A stretch of DNA of 36,774 bases, from NCBI GenBank assembly GCA_964540295.1, contig CAZIMT010000011.1, positions 1 through 36,774 of the forward strand, given 5' to 3'. The notes under the pieces are model-generated. The model was not told the origin of the DNA and made no database searches. It saw only the letters and a list, made by a program, of their open reading frames with translations. This DNA is from CAZCPB01 sp964540295. GTDB taxonomy: Bacteria; Planctomycetota; Phycisphaerae; Phycisphaerales; UBA1924. Shown one piece after another: positions 10,267 through 18,194 of this stretch; the stretch's first letter is position 1, and the number at the start of each line of letters is the position of its first letter. The position numbers and the translations under genes are program-made.

Positions 10267-12600
10267 TCAGCACCCTGCCTCGAACGCCGCAACAAACGCA
10301 TCGAAATCTTCGCCCGTCACAAAGCTATCGCGGTCGAAGTCCGCGATCAGGTCCCCGGCCTCGAACGCTGCGACGTACGCGTCGAAGTCCTCGCCGGTCA
10401 CGAACCCGTCGCTGTCAAAGTCCGACGAGCACGCGGGCGGCGGGACGTTCACGAACGCGGTCGCGAGGATGATGTCCTTGAGCAGCCCACCCCCGGCGAA
10501 CGACACAATCAACCCCGCGGTGTCGGTGGCCTGGAAGAACTCAATGCGGATCGCGTGGGTGCCGGTCCGGAGCCCGATCGTGCCCGCGGCCTCGGTCATG
10601 ACGTGCACGCCGTCGTTGCTCACGACCTGGGTTGTTCCGATGAAGAGCTTGGAGCCATCATCGGAGCTGGTGAAGAACGAGTAGTGGGCCGTGGCCGGGA
10701 CGGTGACGAACCCGACGAACGTCGCCGCGACATCGGTCTCGAGCCCCGAGCCCGCGAATACGCCGACGGCGGAGGGGTAGTTCACCTGCGGCACGACTTG
10801 CGTGCTCGCGGGCGTCAAAAGCGAAAAGTCCGGGAGGTTCGTAAGGCCCGGGGCGGCGTAATACGTGGCCCGCAGGCCGCCGACGGTGCCGGTCGGGTTT
10901 TCTGGAGCGCGGTAGTTTGACAGCGGTTCGACGGTGATGGTTACCACGGCCGGGTCAGTGTTCGACGCGGGATCGGTCGCGGTGTACGCGAAGGTGTCGG
11001 TCCCGTTGAAGCCGCTAGCGGGCGTATACGCAAGTTCATCGCGCCCGCTGGGGCCGGTGGCGACCGAGCGTGTGACCGTGCCGCCGTTGACAGATACCGC
11101 GTCGAACGACGCGATTGTCACAGGGTCGGAGTTCGGGTCGGTGTCGTTCGCAAGCACGTCAACGGTTGTCGAGAAGCTCTCGATGGTGCTCCCCGCGTCG
11201 TCGGCGGCAACGGGGGTCTGGGGCTGGATCGCAGCGAAGGCGAGCTGAACCGAGTTGAACGCGTCGATGCGGCCTCGGCCAAAGACGCCGTCATCGCCTG
11301 GTGCGCCGATGTCCACGCAGCCGTCGAGCAGGAATCCTTCCACCTGAGCGGGCGTGAAGCTGGGATTGATCGACCAGATCAGCGCGAGCACGCCGTTGGC
11401 CATCGGCGTCGCCATGCTCGTGCCCGAGAGTGTCGCGTAACTCTGGAAGATATAGGTACTCAAGATGTTCGTGCCGGGCGCGACGACGTCGATCGCGGTG
11501 CCGTAGCCTGAAAAGCTTGCCTTGTTGTCGTTCTCATCGCTTGCGCCGACCACGATCACGTCCGTGTGGTCGAAGAAACTCCAGTTCGTGTTGGCGTTGC
11601 CCGCGGCGTAGCAGTACAGACCGCCGCTGGACTTGATATACGCGCCTGTCGTTTGCACCGACGAGTTCTGCACGCCGGTATAGCTGGAGCTGACGACCTT
11701 GGCCCCGCGGTCAACCGCCCAGCGCGCGCCCGCAAGAATGTTCGAGAGCGAGGCCGAGCCGTTGAGCGCGTTGCTGACGCGGACGGGCATGATCGACGTG
11801 TTCCACGCCGGCCCGCAGACGCCGGTGGTGTTGTTGCCAGCCGCCGCCGCGCACCCCGCGACGTGCGTGCCGTGCCCGTTGAGATCGCTGACATCTCCGC
11901 CGTCGGCCTCGGTGACTCCGCTCGCCGAGTTGAATCCCAGCACGCGGTTCGGGCTGAGATCCGGGTGAAGCAGGTCGATCCCCGTATCCGTCACCGCCGA
12001 AATGATTGACGACGAACCGGTGGCCAGCGTCCAGGCGTCAGGCCCGTGGATCTTGGCCAAGTGCCACTGGCTGGAGAACAGCGGGTCGTCGGGTTCGGCC
12101 GCGGGATAGCAGGTCCAGTCGGGGTGCGCGTACTCAAAGAGCCCCGTGGCCATCAAAGATCGGGCAAACGCGTTCTCATCCGCCCCGGCCTGAACGAGGG
12201 CTCCGTTCAGGGCTGCGTCCCGGGCCGCGCCCGCCGCCGCGTTCGCCACGATGGGCACGCGGACGATGTACTCATCCACATCGGAATAATGCTTGACGAC
12301 AAGGCCGCCGAGACGAGCTCGCGCGGCCGCGTCGCGCTGAGGCGCGAGCCGCTGGATCGGGCGAACAATCAGACGACCAGAGAACTCTGTCACGCCGGGT
12401 GACTCGACGAACGCCGGGGCGGCCGCAGGCGCGCGAACTCCTCGGTCGGTGGCCGTGTCCGGGCGAGCGTGGGCACGATGCGGCTGAGCGCGAGCGGCGG
12501 CCGGTCCCGAGGCCAAGGCCAAGACTAAGGCCCAAACCCAAACCAAGGCCCACCAACGCAGAGCGGTATCAATCGCCCGGTAACAGCAGTAGCCCGCCAT
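10267..12600 (-). CDS. Secreted subtilisin-like (S8) serine protease with cadherin-like, PA14-like and GC-type dockerin modules
   Basis: 777 residues from ATG 12600, with GGAGGAG upstream. A signal peptide has an unusual Trp/Leu/Val/Ala core and ends near ARAQ; a propeptide-like region runs to about 165. The S8 catalytic domain shows Asp205 in VTDTGID, His243 in NGHGTHVAG, oxyanion Asn335 in AAGNAN and Ser395 in GTSMATP. Beyond it lie a cadherin/VCBS-like module (about 460-560, with VLANDTDPNSDP) and a PA14-like module (about 575-720, starting GGLRATYYAAPGL), often carbohydrate-binding. Two EF-hand-like repeats and the terminal EAGC close the protein. The second calcium loop has Ser where Gly is usual (DFDRDSF). 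It is probably an extracellular or surface protease. A 308-base gap lies upstream. Confidence 0.93.
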   Translation of the reverse strand: MAGYCCYRAIDTALRWWALVWVWALVLALASGPAAARAQPHRAHARPDTATDRGVRAPAAAPAFVESPGVTEFSGRLIVRPIQRLAPQRDAAARARLGGLVVKHYSDVDEYIVRVPIVANAAAGAARDAALNGALVQAGADENAFARSLMATGLFEYAHPDWTCYPAAEPDDPLFSSQWHLAKIHGPDAWTLATGSSSIISAVTDTGIDLLHPDLSPNRVLGFNSASGVTEADGGDVSDLNGHGTHVAGCAAAAGNNTTGVCGPAWNTSIMPVRVSNALNGSASLSNILAGARWAVDRGAKVVSSSYTGVQNSSVQTTGAYIKSSGGLYCYAAGNANTNWSFFDHTDVIVVGASDENDNKASFSGYGTAIDVVAPGTNILSTYIFQSYATLSGTSMATPMANGVLALIWSINPSFTPAQVEGFLLDGCVDIGAPGDDGVFGRGRIDAFNSVQLAFAAIQPQTPVAADDAGSTIESFSTTVDVLANDTDPNSDPVTIASFDAVSVNGGTVTRSVATGPSGRDELAYTPASGFNGTDTFAYTATDPASNTDPAVVTITVEPLSNYRAPENPTGTVGGLRATYYAAPGLTNLPDFSLLTPASTQVVPQVNYPSAVGVFAGSGLETDVAATFVGFVTVPATAHYSFFTSSDDGSKLFIGTTQVVSNDGVHVMTEAAGTIGLRTGTHAIRIEFFQATDTAGLIVSFAGGGLLKDIILATAFVNVPPPACSSDFDSDGFVTGEDFDAYVAAFEAGDLIADFDRDSFVTGEDFDAFVAAFEAGC
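12511..12552. repeat. Degenerate hexanucleotide repeat inside a signal-peptide coding region
   Basis: Seven consecutive hexamers (GGCCAA, GGCCAA, GACTAA, GGCCCA, AACCCA, AACCAA, GGCCCA) lie within the minus-strand S8 protease gene. Read on the coding strand they encode seven [Trp/Leu]-[Ala/Val] dipeptides that form the hydrophobic core of the signal peptide. Changes in unit number would keep the frame and alter only the length of the hydrophobic core. Confidence 0.75.
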
Positions 12601-12908
12601 TCTCTTCTCCTCCGACAGGTCAGCAGGCTTTCTCGCCAGCTCTTCTTACTGTGCGCGATTATCGTTCTCAACGCAAGGAGAAGCGTGATGAACGGACCAT
12701 TTCTTTGCGAATATCTGTCCTTACTGAAGTCCAGCAGAGACTCTCTTCGCAGAGGAACCGCCCTCGATGTGCCATATCGACCCCAAATGACGAAAAGCCG
12801 TGAAGAACCGGTTCCCCTCTCGACTCGTTCGGACTTTGTTTGATTGTTGAAGACTCGAGGTCAGGCTTTCCCGATAAGGTATTCTGGGCGATCAACCAAC
12901 CTTCCGCA
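12601..12908. other. Intergenic region upstream of the S8 protease gene, no gene seen
   Basis: 308 bases between the stop of the beta-lactamase-fold gene and the start of the S8 gene, both on the minus strand. Apart from the S8 ribosome binding site and a 10-base palindrome GAACCGGTTC at 12805-12814, I see no gene, terminator or clear promoter. Confidence 0.4.
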
Positions 12909-14120
12909 TCAGCACCCAAGCTCAAAGGCACGGACGAACTGGTCGTAGTCATCGCCGTTTACAAAGCCATTGTCGTCGAAATCCGCGAACTCGTCGCCGA
13001 TCAGGAACGCGTCGGCGAAACCGTCGTAGTCGTCGCCGGTCACGAACCCGTCGTAGTTCAGGTCCGCTGTCGAGCTGTCGTGGATCTTCCGGCACAGGTC
13101 CTGCAACTGCGTCACGAGGCCGCGAACGTTTTCCAACGTGTTCTGGACGGCCAAGACGCCGACAATCTGCCGCGTGGTGTCGTACCACGGGCTGAACCCG
13201 AACGCCCCCTGATCCGAAAGCTGGATTGCCCTGCCGCTGTCGTCCACGATATCGCGCCAGAGCCCTAGTCCGTAACGAACGCCGTCCGGCGCGGGTGAGG
13301 ACGTGATCGGCACGCCGCGAGTCTGGTCGATCTCCATCGCGCGCACCGAGGCCGGGCTCAGGATCCGAGCGCCGTTGCACATGCCGTCGTCAAGGAGCAT
13401 CTGGAAGACCTTCGCGTAGTCGCGAGCGCTGCTCGAGGCCCCGCCCGCGATCCGCGGGTTGCTTGTCGAGCCGAACTGCACGCTCGTCAGACCCATCGGG
13501 CCGCGCAGCTTGGTCTGGAACAGGTCGACCCACGACGCCGCCGCCGCGACCTCGGCCATCCGTCCGCCGACCTGCATCGAAGCCCCGCCGTAATAAAAAT
13601 CCGTGCCCGGCTCCACTAGGAAACCACTCGGCTGCGTGCGCAACCCCGCCGCGGCGATCTGGTTGGCGCAGTTCTCAAGCGTGTTAAATCGTTCGTTGAG
13701 GCACGCGTTGTCGGCGAGAAGGCCGCTCGTGTGCGAGAAGCACTCGCGCAGCGTGATCGTCGCCTCGAGCCCCGAACCGAACGCCGAGATGAACGTCGCG
13801 GCACGGTCATTGAGCTCGAGCACGCCGTCGTCCACCAGCGTCATCACCGTCACCGCCGACAGCGCCTTGGTCGCCGACGCGATGTTGGCGATGGTGGTGT
13901 CCGGCCCGACGTCGCGGAACTTTCGCGCGTAAACCTCTACGCCGTCCATGTTCACCACCAGCGAGCAACCGTTCAGCGTCGGGTTCGCGGCGAGGAACGT
14001 GTTGATCGCGCGAGTCAACGAAGAATAGTTTCGCGGGCAGGACGTCTCCTGAGCCAGCGCGGACCCGGCAAGCACGCAAACCAAGGACGCGGAAAGTGCG
14101 CAAAACTTAGTCGGCAGCAT
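12909..14120 (-). CDS. Secreted beta-lactamase-fold serine hydrolase with GC-type dockerin repeats
   Basis: 403 residues from ATG 14120, with GGAG about 9 bases upstream; the open frame continues upstream but would overlap the next gene. A signal peptide ends near SALA-Q. The fold is that of class C beta-lactamase/D-alanyl carboxypeptidase-related hydrolases: SATK with Ser82 and Lys85, and HTSGL near 130-134. At the Tyr-x-Asn position the protein instead has FYYGGASMQVGGR (175-187), a pattern seen in esterase-like members, and the third motif is DQGAFGFSPWYD without a Lys-Thr-Gly or His-x-Gly. It is more likely an esterase or peptidase than a true beta-lactamase. The tail has two EF-hand-like repeats (DLNYDGFVTGDD, DFDDNGFVNGDD) and ends ELGC. 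The flanking Cys is nine residues further upstream than usual. Confidence 0.88.
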   Translation of the reverse strand: MLPTKFCALSASLVCVLAGSALAQETSCPRNYSSLTRAINTFLAANPTLNGCSLVVNMDGVEVYARKFRDVGPDTTIANIASATKALSAVTVMTLVDDGVLELNDRAATFISAFGSGLEATITLRECFSHTSGLLADNACLNERFNTLENCANQIAAAGLRTQPSGFLVEPGTDFYYGGASMQVGGRMAEVAAAASWVDLFQTKLRGPMGLTSVQFGSTSNPRIAGGASSSARDYAKVFQMLLDDGMCNGARILSPASVRAMEIDQTRGVPITSSPAPDGVRYGLGLWRDIVDDSGRAIQLSDQGAFGFSPWYDTTRQIVGVLAVQNTLENVRGLVTQLQDLCRKIHDSSTADLNYDGFVTGDDYDGFADAFLIGDEFADFDDNGFVNGDDYDQFVRAFELGC

Positions 14121-14283
14121 GACGTGCACTCCGAAAAGAAGGTGAAGAACGAATCTTGATAGTCCTCGCGCCCACGCTGGATCAACGAGATGCAGAGATG
14201 AACGCGGGCGCTCGGGCGATATTGCCGCGCGTGCGCGTAAAAGCTCCCGCTTGCCCACACCATGCTCACCAAAGGCCTGGACT

Positions 14284-16815
14284 TCAGCACCCAGCCTCAA
14301 ACGTCGCCACGTACGCGTCAAAGTCGTCGCCGGTCACGAAGCCATCACCGTTGAAGTCGGCCGCGATCGCGCCCGTCGTAAACGCAGCGTTGTACGCATC
14401 GAAGTCGTCGCCCGTGACGAATCCGTCGTGGTTGAAGTCGGCCAGGCAATCACGAGCCTCGGCGGTCCAGATCCCGCGGCCATGAGTTGCCGCCAGCAAC
14501 GTGTCGGAACCGTGCATGAAGACAAGTTCGTCGACGCTCACGCTGGCCGGGCCGTCGTTGCTGGTGGACCAGTTGAGCCCGTCGTCCTTGGAGGCGAAGA
14601 TCCCGACCTCGGTGCCGACGTAGAGCCAGCCGGCGTGAGAGGGATGGCGGCAGAGCCCTCGGATGGTGGCCGAAGGAAGTCCGGTGACGCCGCTGCCGCT
14701 GATGTCCTGCCAAGAGAGTCCGCCGTCGGTCGTCCGCCAAAGGTTGTCGGGGGTGAACCCGCCCAGCGCGACGTAGACACGCTGCTTGTCGTCGAGGTCG
14801 ATCATGATTCGTGTGGGGTAGCGATTGGGGATCGGGTTCACGGCCGAGTTGTCGTCGATCGCGGTCCACGACGGGACGGTGCTGGTGGCGTCAGAGGTCT
14901 TGTAGATTTTCCCGTCGTTCTGCGCGACCCAGATGGTCTTGGAATCGCCCTTGGCGACGGCGATGGCGCTGTGATAGCTGCTGCCCGCGTCGCGGATCTT
15001 CTTCCACGGCGGGACCGAACTTGCCCGCAGCCCGGTGTTGCGCCAAAGGCTCGCGCCGCCCGCGACCATCGTCGAGGGCTGATTGGGATCGAGCACGAAG
15101 GGCGCGATGAAGTTGGCCGCGACGCCAGCGTCGGCCAGCCCGTTGGTGATGTATCCCGCAGACGCTCCGCCGTCGCGCGAGCGGTGGATCTGCAGCGTGA
15201 TGTACTCGCCGTACAGATAGTTCGTGTTGGCCCAGTCTATCGCGCAGAACCCGCCGTCGCCTCCGAAGGGGAGCGTGGCCACGTCGGTACCGCGTTGCAG
15301 CAGCAGGCTGCCGTTGTCCTGCGTTCCGCCGTAAATCTTGCCGCTCACGCCGTCCCCGGCCGCGCCGTAGAACTGGGTCGTTCGGTAGGTCTGATCGAGC
15401 CGTTGCCACCCGGTGCCCGAGTTGGCGGTGTAGATGTCGTCAGTGCGGTAGACGCCGCCGTCGGTGCAGATATACACACGCTTGTTGGTCGTGCCGTTAA
15501 AGCCCGGGTCGGCCGTGATGAACTGGATGTCCGGGTGCGGATCGACAGTGTTGATGTATCCCGCGGAGATGCTCGTGAGCGTGACGCCGCCGTCGGTGGA
15601 CCGGACGACCCCGCCGCCGCCCGCCACGATCACGTTGGGGTTAGTCGGGTCGACCCAGATCGGCGCGCAGTACCAGTTGGTGCCAGCGCTGCCGCTGGTG
15701 GTGACGGCGGCGAAGCTGCGCCCGCCGTCGGTAGACTTGTGGACCTTGCCGTCCGCGCCACACACCGCATAGACGATCGAAGGGTTGGACTTGCAGTACG
15801 CCAGCTCGATGCGGCTTGAGAAGCCGTAGACCGCGCCGAGCGAACCGGCCGAGACGGTCCAGAAGTTCCCGCCAGAAGTTGAATAGATCGCGCGGTGGAA
15901 CCAATCGCCCCGCGAAAAGTCGTAATCGATGATGTGAGCGACGGCCTTGGTGCTGTCGGCCGGATCGAACGCCGCGAAGAACGACCCCTGGGCGCTGAAT
16001 CGCGTGCTCCACGACGCCCCCCCGTTGGTCGAGCGCAGCACGCCGCCGTAACGCTTGCTTACCAAGATGACGCTGGTGTTGACCGGGCTGACGGCGATCC
16101 GGCAGACGTTGTCCCAGCCTTGGGTGGACGGCATGATGGCCCACGTGTTGCCGCCATCGGTAGATTTGTAGATCCCGATGCCGCCGATCGCGTCGCCGTT
16201 GAAGACGCCCTCGCCGGTGCCAGCGTAAATGATCTGCGGGTTCTTGGGGTCAAAGGCCAGCGAGCCGATCGCGAGATTGGGAAGGCGGTCGTTGATGACG
16301 TTCCAGGTCGTCCCGCCGTTGGTGCTCTTCCAGATGCCCCCCGAGACCGAGCCAGCGAAAAGAGTGTTGCGGTCGTTCGGGTGGATGATGAGCGAGCGCG
16401 TGCGACCGCCGATGTTGCTGGGGCCGCGGCTGGTCCATGAATCAGGCTCGATCCCGGCGTCGCGCGATCCGAACCCGCCCTGCTCGGCCTGCTGGGCCCA
16501 GTACGCGGCCCAGTGGTCCACGCTCGCCTGACGCTGCGCGAGCGCTTTCTCGTACGCGCCCGGCGCGATCTGCCCGTCCTCATCGAGCCACGCCAGGCGC
16601 CGCCAGCGGAAGGCCTCGTCGGGGTTGGTCGCCTTTTCCATCACGAAGGGTGCGACGGTCGTGCGCACGCCCGCAGGGTCGATTGCTATCGCGTCGCGCA
16701 CGATGATCGAGCGGCTCTCGTCCTCTTCGTGGTCGAGAAAGCCGTGATCGCCGCAGCCCGCTCCGTGAAGAGAAAGCAACGCGCAGGCGGACAGGGCGGT
16801 CAACATTCGCGGCAT
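14284..16815 (-). CDS. Exported Asp-box (BNR/sortilin-like) beta-propeller protein with GC-type dockerin repeats
   Basis: 843 residues from ATG 16815; a GTG at 16824 is a weaker alternative. The hydrophobic N-terminus ends HGAGCGD, so it may be a lipoprotein (Cys near residue 21), though the lipobox is not canonical. The body contains many Asp-box turns, such as STNGGTTW, STDGGNTW, STNGGASW, STDGGRSF and TTDGGLSW, spaced as in the multi-bladed propellers of VPS10/sortilin-like and xyloglucanase-like proteins. No sialidase arginine cluster or glycosidase catalytic block is recognised, so a binding or scaffold role is as likely as catalysis. The tail has repeats DFNHDGFVTGDD and DFNGDGFVTGDD, preceded by a Cys, and ends EAGC. 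It lies 55 bases downstream of the second propeller-like gene, likely in one operon. Confidence 0.85.
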   Translation of the reverse strand: MPRMLTALSACALLSLHGAGCGDHGFLDHEEDESRSIIVRDAIAIDPAGVRTTVAPFVMEKATNPDEAFRWRRLAWLDEDGQIAPGAYEKALAQRQASVDHWAAYWAQQAEQGGFGSRDAGIEPDSWTSRGPSNIGGRTRSLIIHPNDRNTLFAGSVSGGIWKSTNGGTTWNVINDRLPNLAIGSLAFDPKNPQIIYAGTGEGVFNGDAIGGIGIYKSTDGGNTWAIMPSTQGWDNVCRIAVSPVNTSVILVSKRYGGVLRSTNGGASWSTRFSAQGSFFAAFDPADSTKAVAHIIDYDFSRGDWFHRAIYSTSGGNFWTVSAGSLGAVYGFSSRIELAYCKSNPSIVYAVCGADGKVHKSTDGGRSFAAVTTSGSAGTNWYCAPIWVDPTNPNVIVAGGGGVVRSTDGGVTLTSISAGYINTVDPHPDIQFITADPGFNGTTNKRVYICTDGGVYRTDDIYTANSGTGWQRLDQTYRTTQFYGAAGDGVSGKIYGGTQDNGSLLLQRGTDVATLPFGGDGGFCAIDWANTNYLYGEYITLQIHRSRDGGASAGYITNGLADAGVAANFIAPFVLDPNQPSTMVAGGASLWRNTGLRASSVPPWKKIRDAGSSYHSAIAVAKGDSKTIWVAQNDGKIYKTSDATSTVPSWTAIDDNSAVNPIPNRYPTRIMIDLDDKQRVYVALGGFTPDNLWRTTDGGLSWQDISGSGVTGLPSATIRGLCRHPSHAGWLYVGTEVGIFASKDDGLNWSTSNDGPASVSVDELVFMHGSDTLLAATHGRGIWTAEARDCLADFNHDGFVTGDDFDAYNAAFTTGAIAADFNGDGFVTGDDFDAYVATFEAGC

Positions 16816-16870
16816 GACGATCACTCACTTTCAGACGTACCGAGTTTCTATGTTCTCAATCCAGACTCTT

Positions 16871-17899
16871 TTAGCACCCGGCCTCGAACGCGAGAACGAA
16901 CGCGTCGAAGTCGTCGCCGGTGACGAAGCCGTCGCCGTCAAAGTCCGCCGCCGGGATGCCAAGCTCGAAGACGAGCACGTACGCGTCGAAATCGTCGCCC
17001 GTCACGAACCCGTCGGCGTCGAAGTCCGCCGGGCAGATGAAGGTGACGACGTGGATGAACTGCATGCTCGCGTTGAAGCCGGTGTAGAGCGTGACGGTCG
17101 AGCCGTCGGCAGGGTTGAGGACGCTGACATCGGTGCTGTGCGTGTACAGGATCAGGCCGCCGGGCAGCTCGTAGATGCCGCGGTTGCCGTTGCCGACGGG
17201 CCAGTAATTGATCTGAGCGCCGCTGCTGTTGTAGCGGTAGATGCCGACGGGCGCACTGAAGCTCGACACGATCACGTTGCCCGCCGCGTCGGTGTTCATC
17301 TGCTGGCCCAAGTCGATGCCTGACACACCGTCAGAGTCGTGGAACACGCTCAGGAAGGTGCCAGCCAGCGAGTAACGATCGATGTTGTCGAGCGTGTTCT
17401 GGATGGTCAGCAGCCCGCCCTGATACGGCAGCACGTCGAAGGGATCCTGCACGAGGAACGAGCCGAGGATCACGCCGGTGGGGCTGATGCGGACGAGGGC
17501 CTCGCCCGGCGCCCCGTTGTCGGTGCCGCCGTTGGTCACGAGCACAGAAAGCCCCACCTGCCTCATGCCCTTGATGTTGTCGAGCCCGCCGCTGATCTCG
17601 CCTAGGTACGCGGGGCTGGTCCGGCGTGCCTGCCAGCGGTAGATCTTGTCTTGCACCTGATCCGAGACCCAGATCTCCTTGCCGACCTGAATCGCGGCGC
17701 GAGGCGTGGAGAACCCGGTGATGCCCGCCGCGGCATAGGTCACCCAGCCCTCTTGCACGAGCTCGCCGGTGGTGGCGTCAAAGAGGTCGATTTGGTCGCG
17801 GCCCGAGTCGGGCACCAGCAGGAACGTGCCCTGGCCCGAGGCGACGCCAGCCAGAGAAAACAAGCCCAAAGCCACGACGAACGGATTGATGCTCTTCAT
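16871..17899 (-). CDS. Secreted propeller-like protein with GC-type dockerin repeats, function unknown
   Basis: 342 residues from ATG 17899, with AGAAGGAA upstream. The signal peptide MKSINPFVVALGLFSLAG ends near ASG-Q. The body has recurring short beta-strand units with Asp/Gly turns (VPDSGRDQIDLFDATTGEL, VSDQVQDKIYRW, VLNPADGST), as in NHL or YVTN-type six-bladed propellers, but no exact family is recognised. Such proteins often bind ligands or partner proteins. The tail carries repeats DFDADGFVTGDD and DFDGDGFVTGDD, a Cys just before the first, and ends EAGC. It is immediately upstream of the Asp-box propeller gene (55 bases). A strong terminator belonging to the preceding metalloprotease gene lies in its 295-base upstream gap, so this gene should have its own promoter. 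Confidence 0.8.
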   Translation of the reverse strand: MKSINPFVVALGLFSLAGVASGQGTFLLVPDSGRDQIDLFDATTGELVQEGWVTYAAAGITGFSTPRAAIQVGKEIWVSDQVQDKIYRWQARRTSPAYLGEISGGLDNIKGMRQVGLSVLVTNGGTDNGAPGEALVRISPTGVILGSFLVQDPFDVLPYQGGLLTIQNTLDNIDRYSLAGTFLSVFHDSDGVSGIDLGQQMNTDAAGNVIVSSFSAPVGIYRYNSSGAQINYWPVGNGNRGIYELPGGLILYTHSTDVSVLNPADGSTVTLYTGFNASMQFIHVVTFICPADFDADGFVTGDDFDAYVLVFELGIPAADFDGDGFVTGDDFDAFVLAFEAGC

Positions 17900-18043
17900 A
17901 CTCGTTCCTTCTCACACGTCGGACGCAACCCAAAGGCGTCGGCCGGATCGACGGCGCGACGCCGATGCAACGCCGCGCCGGGCCGCCCTCCGGAGTGACG
18001 CCGCCGCCGCCGAACATTCTACCGCAACGCATGTTAGAACGCG

Positions 18044-18082
18044 AAAGAAAAAGGCTGGCGCGTCAGGTTTGACGCGCCAGCC
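18044..18082 (-). terminator. Rho-independent terminator of the metalloprotease gene
   Basis: A perfect 13-bp stem, GGCTGGCGCGTCA at 18053-18065 with its complement at 18070-18082, surrounds a 4-base loop. On the minus strand it is followed by TTTTTCTTT (plus-strand 18044-18052). It lies about 110 bases beyond the stop codon of the metalloprotease gene at 18195 and ahead of the next start at 17899. The rest of the 295-base interval is GC-rich and shows no gene. Confidence 0.93.
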
Positions 18083-18194
18083 GGTTTGAACAATCTCGCG
18101 AGACCGCTCAAAGGGTGTGATTCAGAAGATTTCGAGAGAAACCATCTTGCGATTAACCAAACCCAAGACGCGGAGCCGTCGATCAGTATCGGAC

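Noticed and set aside
12805..12814. Perfect palindrome GAACCGGTTC as an operator
   Set aside because: It is only 10 bases, occurs once, and is not placed near a recognisable promoter; chance is a sufficient explanation.
14121..14321. Upstream extension of the beta-lactamase-fold gene
   Set aside because: It would overlap the tail-coding region of the propeller gene; ATG 14120 gives a proper signal peptide and a ribosome binding site.
14251..15819. Long plus-strand open frame opposite the Asp-box propeller gene
   Set aside because: It is antisense to a gene with clear family motifs. Its repeated Val/Ala/Asp pattern is the mirror of the dockerin codons in high-GC DNA, and it matches no family. 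The same applies to 7691-8908, 10249-10920 and 19056-20177 on the plus strand.
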